This document shows, one piece after another, positions 58,209-64,000 of a stretch of 64,000 nt of DNA. Made by a program: the position numbers and the translations under genes. Below the pieces are notes generated by a model that was not told where the DNA came from, made no database searches, and saw nothing but the letters and a program-made list of their open reading frames with translations. This stretch comes from Bin87 sp964502995 (GTDB taxonomy: Bacteria > Chloroflexota > Dehalococcoidia > Lucifugimonadales > UBA3495): NCBI GenBank assembly GCA_964502995.1, contig CAZCZB010000002.1, positions 81,540-145,539 on the forward strand, written 5' to 3'. Numbering within the stretch: position 1 is the first letter of the stretch; each line of letters opens with the position of its first letter.

Positions 58209-59195
58209 ATGGACGCGCTGACGCAAACGCTCGCCACTCTCCCCGTTCCCCTGGACGTGATCGTTCTCGTCCTCGCGCTGCTGCTCGATCTGACGCTTGG
58301 CGAGCCTCCCAACCGTTTCCATCCCACCGTGTGGATCGGCAACACCGTTGCCCTTGCGGAACGCATCGCGCCGGGCGAAACATCGCCAGCCGCCTCCCAG
58401 TTCGCATACGGCGCGGCAATGGCCGTCCTGATTCCAACGGGCTGGGGCGCGTTGGCGTGGGCAGCCACATTCGGCCTGCTGCAACTCCATCCCGTCGCCT
58501 ACGTGATAGTGGCGGCGGGGCTGCTCAAAACCACGTTCTCGGTGCGAATGCTCCACCGGGTGGCGGCAGACATAGGATCGATCCTCACCGCCGGAGATGT
58601 CGCGTCCGCGAGACAACAGATGTCGGCGCTGGTCAGCCGCGACACGTCCCAACTCACCATCGGCCAGATGGCGGCGGGCGCAATCGAGTCGGTCGCTGAG
58701 AACATCACCGACAGCATCGTCGGGCCGCTGCTGGCGTTCGCCCTGTTCGGGCTGCCCGGCGCCGTCGCCTACCGGGCCATCAACACGCTGGACAGCATGG
58801 TCGGCTACCACGGACGCTACGAATACCTTGGCAAGGCCTCGGCCCGGCTCGACGACCTGGCCAACGTGATCCCGGCCAGGCTTGCCGCCGTCCTGCTGTG
58901 GCTGTCCACCATCGTGTTGCCCGGTCTGGCTCCCGGGCGCGCGGGACGCATCATGCTCGCCCACCGGGGACGCACCGAATCTCCCAACGCCGGCTGGACC
59001 ATGGCCGCAATGGCCGGCGGGCTGGGCGTAACCCTGGAAAAGGTCGGCCACTACCGTCTGGGCGAACCGGCGCCGGAGCCAACGGCGTCCCACATCGGCG
59101 GCGCCACTCGCGCCCTCTACGCCACGACCGCGCTGACCGCCGCCGCCGGCATCGGCGTGGTATGGATGCGGTGGACGTTCTGGCCCTGGTGGTAG
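58209..59195 (+). CDS. cbiB: Adenosylcobinamide-phosphate synthase (CbiB/CobD type)
   Basis: A 328-residue membrane protein that attaches aminopropanol phosphate to adenosylcobyric acid. It opens with LALLLDLTLGEPPNRFHPTVWIGN, the family hallmark. QMAAGAIESVAENITDSIVGPLLAF and AYRAINTLDSMVGYHGRYEYLGKASARLDDLANVIPARL follow. It overlaps or abuts cobS almost directly (1 nt gap), indicating an operon. Its aminopropanol-phosphate substrate would come from the CobD-like decarboxylase at 59834. Confidence 0.94.
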   Translation: MDALTQTLATLPVPLDVIVLVLALLLDLTLGEPPNRFHPTVWIGNTVALAERIAPGETSPAASQFAYGAAMAVLIPTGWGALAWAATFGLLQLHPVAYVIVAAGLLKTTFSVRMLHRVAADIGSILTAGDVASARQQMSALVSRDTSQLTIGQMAAGAIESVAENITDSIVGPLLAFALFGLPGAVAYRAINTLDSMVGYHGRYEYLGKASARLDDLANVIPARLAAVLLWLSTIVLPGLAPGRAGRIMLAHRGRTESPNAGWTMAAMAGGLGVTLEKVGHYRLGEPAPEPTASHIGGATRALYATTALTAAAGIGVVWMRWTFWPWW

Positions 59196-59232
59196 AATGA
59201 CCACGCAGCGACGGCCATTGCAAGGTGCAGAG

Positions 59233-59823
59233 ATGACCACCATACAGTCGGGAACGAAGATGACGCTCTCCGAGTATCGGGACACTGACGAGGTTGAAGG
59301 CGGGCTGTGTGAACTGATCAACGGAGAGTTTCAACAAATGCCGCCGGCTACTCCCGAGCACCAACTGCTCATCGATTTTCTTGCCAGGACGATCAACAAC
59401 TGGGTCAACGTATTCGACCCGATTCCGGGCTGGGCTTTCACAGCGGTTGGACTGGCCCTGAGCGACCTGTATGCTCCCACGCCGGACATCGTGTATCTGC
59501 GAGCCGCCAATCTGCGTCTCGTCAGACGGGGGATGGTTGAAGGGCCGCCGGACCTGGTGGTTGAGTGTCTGTCCAGCGACCGCGGGCGCGACCTGGTTAT
59601 GAAACGGGCAATCTACGCCGAAGCCGGCGTCCCAGAATACTGGATAATAGACCCGGTAGAAGACAACATCACGGTGTTGGAACTCGCCGGATCCGACTAC
59701 TCCGAACGGGCCACGCTGGGTCGCGGCGATACACTGGCGACGCCAACAATCCCCGGCTTTGAGCTGGAATTGAATCAACTTTTCGACGATCCGATCCTGG
59801 CAGCGATTCGGGCGAACCGGTGA
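59233..59823 (+). CDS. Uma2-family PD-(D/E)xK nuclease-like protein
   Basis: A second Uma2/DUF820 protein, 196 residues. It begins MTTIQSGTKMTLSEYRDTDEVEGGLCELINGEF and includes TPEHQLLIDFLARTINNWV. The nuclease-fold core follows: APTPDIVYLR, PPDLVVECLSSDRGRDLVMKRAIYAEAGVPEYWIIDP. It sits inside the cobalamin cluster between cbiB and the aminotransferase. Nothing links its family to B12, so it may be an insertion that keeps the transcript. AAGGTG lies before the ATG at 59233. Confidence 0.8.
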   Translation: MTTIQSGTKMTLSEYRDTDEVEGGLCELINGEFQQMPPATPEHQLLIDFLARTINNWVNVFDPIPGWAFTAVGLALSDLYAPTPDIVYLRAANLRLVRRGMVEGPPDLVVECLSSDRGRDLVMKRAIYAEAGVPEYWIIDPVEDNITVLELAGSDYSERATLGRGDTLATPTIPGFELELNQLFDDPILAAIRANR

Positions 59824-59833
59824 GTCGTCACCC

Positions 59834-60973
59834 ATGACCGCAGCAGGCTCCAATCCCGATCCGCCCGCACGCCCGGTTCACGGCGGCATCAAGGAGTCCG
59901 ACCTGAGAGCGTTGGGATTGCGCCTCGACGACTGCCTCGATTTCTCGGCCAGCGTCAGTCCGCTCGGGCCGCCCGATGGCGTTGCCTCCGCTATTGCCGC
60001 GGTTGATCTGACCGCATACCCTGATCCTCACTGCCTGGCCCTCACTGAGGCCATCGCTGCGCACCATTCGGATGACGGCGTGTCGATTAACAACGTGATC
60101 GTAGGCAACGGTTCCACCGAGATAATCCACCTCCTCACCCGCGTCTGCATCGGCCGGTCTCCGACGGGCCGCGACGACACCGCCCTGTTGTTGACGCCGA
60201 CCTATGGTGAATACGACGGCGCGGTCCGAATATCCGGCGGCAAGGTCGCGACGATACCGGCCACGCGCACGCGCTGCGGGTTCCGGTGGGGTCCCGTCGA
60301 GGTTGCGGAACGTATCGACGCAGAGCGGCCGGCGCTGACCTTCGTCTGCAATCCCAACAATCCCACCGGGGCGTTGATGTCGCGCGCAGACCTTCAAATC
60401 CTGGCCGATGCGGCGGCCGGTGTTGGCGGCCTGCTGGTTGTCGATGAAGCCTACATCAACCTGTCCGACCAACGCGCCGAGGCCGACGTGGTGCCGCTGG
60501 CCGCCAGCCACGGCTCGGTCGTCGCGCTGCGGTCGATGACCAAGGATTACGCACTCACGTCGCTGCGTCTTGGATACGCGGTGGCGAGCGCAAACGTGAT
60601 CGCCCGGCTGGCGGCTTTCCAACCCGACTGGAGCGTCAACGGACTGGCGCAGGCCGCCGGCATCGTGGCGATTTCTGACACCAAATACCTGGCGCTGGCT
60701 CGCCAGGCTGTGGCAGCGTCTCGCCGGTGCGTGGTGGATGGACTGGCATCCCTGGGCATCGCCAGCTACCCGGCCGCCGCCAATTTCGTACTCGCCGACG
60801 TGGGCGATGCAGCGGAACTCACCGGTCAATTGATGCGACGCGGCCTGTTCGTCCGCGATTGCTCCTCCTTCGGTCTTTCCGACTGCATCCGAATCGGCTT
60901 GCGACCGGTTGACGACTGCCAACGGCTGATCGACGCTATCACTGAAATCAGGAACCGGACCACTACGGAATAA
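59834..60973 (+). CDS. CobD-like PLP decarboxylase (threonine-phosphate decarboxylase family)
   Basis: A 379-residue fold-type I PLP enzyme of the histidinol-phosphate aminotransferase branch. In B12 synthesis CobD decarboxylates threonine phosphate to aminopropanol phosphate. The N-terminal HGGIKESDLRALGLRLDDCLDFSASVSPLGPP is typical of CobD/CobC. FVCNPNNPTGALM follows, and the Schiff-base Lys is in ALRSMTKDYALTSLRLGYAVA. The B12 neighbourhood supports the CobD role over histidine biosynthesis. It feeds cbiB. Confidence 0.88.
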   Translation: MTAAGSNPDPPARPVHGGIKESDLRALGLRLDDCLDFSASVSPLGPPDGVASAIAAVDLTAYPDPHCLALTEAIAAHHSDDGVSINNVIVGNGSTEIIHLLTRVCIGRSPTGRDDTALLLTPTYGEYDGAVRISGGKVATIPATRTRCGFRWGPVEVAERIDAERPALTFVCNPNNPTGALMSRADLQILADAAAGVGGLLVVDEAYINLSDQRAEADVVPLAASHGSVVALRSMTKDYALTSLRLGYAVASANVIARLAAFQPDWSVNGLAQAAGIVAISDTKYLALARQAVAASRRCVVDGLASLGIASYPAAANFVLADVGDAAELTGQLMRRGLFVRDCSSFGLSDCIRIGLRPVDDCQRLIDAITEIRNRTTTE

Positions 60974-60981
60974 GGTGCAGC

Positions 60982-61611
60982 ATGGGCATCATCTATATCA
61001 CCCGCCACGGCGAAACCGAATGGAATGCGGAGGGCCGCATCCAGGGCCATACTGACGTGCCGTTGTCGGAGCGGGGGCGCGACCAGGCCCGGATGCTAGC
61101 GCACCGCCTGTCGTCAGCGCAGATCGACGCGGTATATTCATCGGATCTCGCCCGCGCCGCCGAGACGGCCCGCTCGGCCATCGGCGAACGCGACGTGCCC
61201 ATCACGTTCACCCAGCAACTGCGCGAATACAACAAGGGAGTGTTCGAAGGGCTTACCGAGGCGCAGTATCGCGAAAAATATCCGGAACTCTATGAGCCTT
61301 CGCTGGCCAACGATCTGGACTTCGCGCCGCCCGGCGGTGAAACAATCCGCGAAACCAGCGTCCGGTTGGCCGGCATCGTCCAGCAGATCCGGGACGCCCA
61401 CATGGACGAGACCGCGCTGATCGTGGGACACGGCGGCAGCCTGCGCGCCGGGATCGTTTCGCTGCTCGGCCTGCCGCTGGAGGCGAACTGGAAATTCGCC
61501 ATGCACAACTGCTCCCTCACCGTCATCTTCACATATCCCGACAATGCCGTTATGCACCTCTACAACGACACCTCGCACATCAGCGGCGTGGTACGCGCCT
61601 GGGAGCAGTGA
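60982..61611 (+). CDS. Histidine phosphatase (alpha-ribazole-phosphate phosphatase candidate)
   Basis: A 209-residue phosphoglycerate-mutase-like phosphatase. The catalytic His is in ITRHGETEWNAEGRIQGHTDVPLSERG, and a second His in GHGGSLRAG. AVYSSDLARAAETA and the proton-donor Glu segment LREYNKGVFEGLTEAQ are present. In B12 clusters this family (CobC) removes phosphate from alpha-ribazole phosphate or adenosylcobalamin phosphate. It is the last gene of the run, 8 nt after the aminotransferase, which supports that role. Confidence 0.85.
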   Translation: MGIIYITRHGETEWNAEGRIQGHTDVPLSERGRDQARMLAHRLSSAQIDAVYSSDLARAAETARSAIGERDVPITFTQQLREYNKGVFEGLTEAQYREKYPELYEPSLANDLDFAPPGGETIRETSVRLAGIVQQIRDAHMDETALIVGHGGSLRAGIVSLLGLPLEANWKFAMHNCSLTVIFTYPDNAVMHLYNDTSHISGVVRAWEQ

Positions 61612-61690
61612 ATGCTAAATCTGTGTTTCGCGCCAAGGCACGTCAGCAAAGTAGCAGCGCGATTGCCCTATCAAGCGGCCTTTGACAGTA

Positions 61691-62539
61691 TTAGATGTCT
61701 TCCGGGCTGGCCCATGGTGCCTGAGCGCGTAGTTCGCCAATTGTTTGACCCAAGTGTTTGGCGATGTCGTCCAACGGGATTTTCCATAGGATGCCTTGAC
61801 GCGCCAAGTAGATTCCCACGGAATCGAGGTTATGGTCATTTTTTACGTCTAGCAAGGCGTATGCGATTACCTGTCTGACGAATTTAGTAGCTGACGACCG
61901 CTTCGTCACGCATTTGACATCAATCAGACATCCTCCGTCTATTATGTCTGCGTCTGCCCCGCCTATCCATCCGCTTGCACTGAACGTCGGTCCGAACTTT
62001 GGGTTCGACAGATTGAGTTTATGGCGAGCTGTCTCCAACAGCACTTGGCAGTCTGCAACCAATGCTCTCTCCAGTTCGGTACCGCCTTGGTTAAGTGCGT
62101 TCCAAGTTCTCTCGCCTCTGCCGCTCCTGAATTCTATATCTGCCACGGCAGCATACAGGCTGCGCTTGTCAAGGTCTAGGCTCGCCAATTCCTCATCCAT
62201 CTGGATGCCTTTGTCTCGCAACATCGCAGCTCCGGCCCTTACTACTCCGTCATCGTAGTCTCGTTGGTATTCGTATCGCAGCCTGCGGTCGAATGCCGTC
62301 CCCATGAACGATTCCCATCCTTTCGGAGCCTTCGTAATGAGGTAGAGCCCTTTGGGTAAGTGCATTGACCGCAGATCGTTGGCCAAGTGCGGGAAGGCCC
62401 TGTTCATGTAATAATATGCGCAACCTCCCTGTTGCAACTCCCGGGTGAGCGATAGTCTTCTCCGAAAGATATACGAGCATTCTTTTGGTGGACACTCGCG
62501 GCAAGGATCGGTTTTTAGTATTTCAGACACCGTGGACAT
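61691..62539 (-). CDS. Unknown protein with PD-(D/E)xK nuclease-like C-terminal half, AT-richer
   Basis: A 282-residue protein that I do not recognise as a named family. The N-terminus has Cys pairs (DPCRECPPKECSY) that could bind zinc, then a charged helical region. The C-terminal third has GGADADIIDGGCLIDVKCVTKRSSATKFVRQVIAYALL. This matches the D-x(n)-(D/E)-x-K plus downstream helix of PD-(D/E)xK nucleases. The base composition is visibly lower in GC than its neighbours, and codon use differs, which suggests horizontal transfer. It stands alone between the B12 run and an aminotransferase. A defence or restriction role is possible. Confidence 0.6.
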   Translation of the reverse strand: MSTVSEILKTDPCRECPPKECSYIFRRRLSLTRELQQGGCAYYYMNRAFPHLANDLRSMHLPKGLYLITKAPKGWESFMGTAFDRRLRYEYQRDYDDGVVRAGAAMLRDKGIQMDEELASLDLDKRSLYAAVADIEFRSGRGERTWNALNQGGTELERALVADCQVLLETARHKLNLSNPKFGPTFSASGWIGGADADIIDGGCLIDVKCVTKRSSATKFVRQVIAYALLDVKNDHNLDSVGIYLARQGILWKIPLDDIAKHLGQTIGELRAQAPWASPEDI

Positions 62540-62556
62540 TGCAGATCGTTCCTCCG

Positions 62557-63861
62557 TTAGGTTGCCGAAGATATGGCATGGTCAAGGATGTCCGCCGCCA
62601 GGTCCATCTGATCCTCGGTGGTGGTGAACGGCGGCACGAATCGCAGCACTGATCCACGCCGGCGCACGCTGAATATCAGACCGTTCTCCAGGCACGACCG
62701 CGCGATCTGCTGTCCCTGGGCATAGGCGGGTTCCCGCGTCTCCCGGTCGGTAACGAACTCGATCCCCTGCAGCAGGCCCCGGCCGCGAACGTCGCCGATC
62801 AGTTCGTGCCGTTCCTGCAGCCGCCTGAGATGTCCCTGCCAGTAATCGCCAATCCTCGCGGCAACATCCACCAGGTTCTCCTCAAGGATTATGTCAATGC
62901 TCGCGATGGCGGCGTTGCACGTCAACGGATCGTTGGAATGGGAATGGGCGACCACCAGTCCGGTCTCCACCGCTTTTTCCTCGATCTCGTCGGTGGTGAT
63001 GGTCGCGCTGATGGCGATACCGCCGCCGAAATGCTTGGAGATGGTGAAAATATCGGGCACCACGCCCTCCTGCTCGGACGCCCACATTGATCCCAACTTC
63101 GCCAGTCCCGTCTGCGCCTCGTCGAAAATCAGCAGCATGCCTCGACGCTCGCAGCGCTCCTTCAGCTCCCGCAGCCAGCCGGGCGGCGGTTCGATCACTC
63201 CGCCTGCGCTGAACAACGGCTCGGTGATCACGCCGGCCATGCGCCCGTCGGCCTGGGCGTCCAACAACTCGAAACTGGTGTCAAGGCAGGTGTAATCGCA
63301 CGCCCCGCGATCCTTGCAGAAAGCGCACCGGTAGCGGTATGGCGCGATGATGGGGTAGTTGCCGGGAGCGTATGGGCCGTATCCCTGCCGCCATCCCGAG
63401 AACGTGACGGCGCGGGCGGCATCGCTCATGCCGTGGAAACTGACCACCGGACTCGCCACTTCGTAGCCTCCGGTGTAGCGCTTGGCAATGGCCATGGCCG
63501 CTTCGTTGGAATCGCTGCCGGACGTGAGGAAAAGGCTCCGGTCAAGTCCCGGCGGCGTGATTTCCGCCAGCCGGCTCGCCAGGATGATCTCCCGGTCGTT
63601 GAGCATGGTCATGTGGCTGTGAATCAACGACTCCGAGCTTTCCTGCAACGCCTGGACGATGCGCGGATGGTTGTGTCCCAACGCCGCGCACATCTGCCCC
63701 GAATTGAAGTCCAGGTACTCCTTGCCGTTGATGTCCCGAACCACGGAACCCCGACCCCAGACGAATATGGGCCCGGTGACGTTGTCGCGATCCATGCGGC
63801 TCCGGAAGCTGTACTTCCGCGCCAGTTCCAGCAGTTCTTCTTCCGAATAGTTCAGCGCCAC
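62557..63861 (-). CDS. Class III aminotransferase-family PLP enzyme
   Basis: A 434-residue fold-type I enzyme of the omega-aminotransferase/2,2-dialkylglycine decarboxylase branch. Motifs are GRGSVVRDINGKEYLDFNSGQMCAALGHNHPRIVQAL, LFLTSGSDSNEAAMAIAKRYTGG, and LLIFDEAQTGLAKLGSMWASEQEGVVPDIFTISKHFGGG with the PLP Lys. A Cys-containing insert, YRCAFCKDRGACDYTCLD, is unusual for typical transaminases but common in the dialkylglycine-decarboxylase-like subgroup. The GTG at 63861 follows GGAGG by 6 nt. Confidence 0.88.
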   Translation of the reverse strand: MALNYSEEELLELARKYSFRSRMDRDNVTGPIFVWGRGSVVRDINGKEYLDFNSGQMCAALGHNHPRIVQALQESSESLIHSHMTMLNDREIILASRLAEITPPGLDRSLFLTSGSDSNEAAMAIAKRYTGGYEVASPVVSFHGMSDAARAVTFSGWRQGYGPYAPGNYPIIAPYRYRCAFCKDRGACDYTCLDTSFELLDAQADGRMAGVITEPLFSAGGVIEPPPGWLRELKERCERRGMLLIFDEAQTGLAKLGSMWASEQEGVVPDIFTISKHFGGGIAISATITTDEIEEKAVETGLVVAHSHSNDPLTCNAAIASIDIILEENLVDVAARIGDYWQGHLRRLQERHELIGDVRGRGLLQGIEFVTDRETREPAYAQGQQIARSCLENGLIFSVRRRGSVLRFVPPFTTTEDQMDLAADILDHAISSAT

Positions 63862-63964
63862 GGTTCGCCTCCGGATACTTCGGTTGCCGGCCATTCTATG
63901 CCGGGCGCAGTCGCTGTCAACTCAGTTGCACGCAGCGCGATGCACGGCTCATGCGTACCCAGTT

Positions 63965-64000
63965 TGTCATTGCGAGTCCGCCACAGGCGGATGGCAATCC
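63965..64000. repeat. Dispersed intergenic repeat (cattgcgag...gcaatcc type), cut by window edge
   Basis: GTCATTGCGAGTCCGCCACAGGCGGATGGCAATCC contains an inner hairpin (TCCGCC / GGCGGA) and outer CATTGC / GCAAT complementarity. It matches a widespread short palindromic intergenic repeat. Only the edge of the copy is seen. Confidence 0.55.

Noticed and set aside
1..64000. CRISPR arrays, rRNA or tRNA genes, prophage or insertion sequences
   Set aside because: No regularly spaced direct repeats, no T-loop/anticodon patterns that fold as tRNA, and no transposase or phage structural genes were found by reading.

Overview
The window is gene-dense, high-GC bacterial chromosome. I infer a marine Chloroflexota, most likely an SAR202-type member of or near the Dehalococcoidia. 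The reasons are the mix of many small catabolic enzyme families (flavin monooxygenase, LLM flavoenzyme, cyclase, fumarylacetoacetate hydrolase, MOSC, Ldh-type dehydrogenase, several amidohydrolases), a short EF-Ts, B12 salvage genes and no phage or plasmid hallmarks. This placement is inference, because no rRNA or tRNA gene was seen. Coordinates are read directly. Starts were moved from the longest reading frame where a Shine-Dalgarno sequence, a promoter or an overlap argued for it.

Layout. 1-5.8 kb: a truncated zinc alcohol dehydrogenase, rpiB, then a minus-strand operon containing a cobalt-type nitrile hydratase or thiocyanate hydrolase split into three genes. That operon also holds two paralogous D-threonine-aldolase-like proteins, one without the PLP lysine, and a NodB-fold hydrolase. 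5.9-9.5 kb: serS, a Uma2 protein and lysS. 9.6-11.6 kb: a Yip1-like membrane protein, a formyl-THF cyclo-ligase-like protein and an unknown protein. 11.7-21.4 kb: chrA, TauE, Ldh, a CodA-like amidohydrolase, GNAT, a medium-chain dehydrogenase, a FAH-family enzyme, a solute-binding-fold protein without a signal peptide, and a FIST protein. 21.6-24 kb: a two-gene ThDP decarboxylase and a Swt1-HEPN/TPR protein. 24-29.8 kb: an alpha/beta hydrolase diverges from histidine decarboxylase, which is followed by an ACT-ACT protein, an HpaB-like hydroxylase, a MOSC protein, an unknown protein and an HNH nuclease. 29.8-38.5 kb: a translationally coupled PaREP1-like/FAD oxidoreductase/ABC set, then an M20 amidohydrolase, CoxG, TenA-like, 2TM, cyclase and amidohydrolase genes.

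38.6-46 kb is the core housekeeping operon rpsB-tsf-pyrH-frr-uppS-cdsA-dxr-rseP, with a good promoter. It serves translation, UMP supply, isoprenoid and phospholipid synthesis and regulated proteolysis. 46-52.8 kb holds a repeat-containing gap, a crotonase without the hydratase glutamates, a cupin, a small HTH protein, an LLM flavoenzyme, an FKBP isomerase, an SDR and a two-gene membrane module. 53.1-61.6 kb is a B12 riboswitch with a downstream terminator, then a HutX-like gene and cobB, cobO, cobT, cobS, cbiB, a Uma2 gene, a CobD-like aminotransferase and a phosphatase. This is late corrinoid assembly and salvage only. 61.7-64 kb: an AT-richer lone PD-(D/E)xK-like gene, a class III aminotransferase, and a dispersed repeat at the edge.

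The strongest candidates for something new are the split nitrile hydratase operon with its degenerate PLP-enzyme pair, the FIST plus cytosolic binding-protein pair, and the polytopic Cys-cluster membrane module behind tandem 19-bp repeats.
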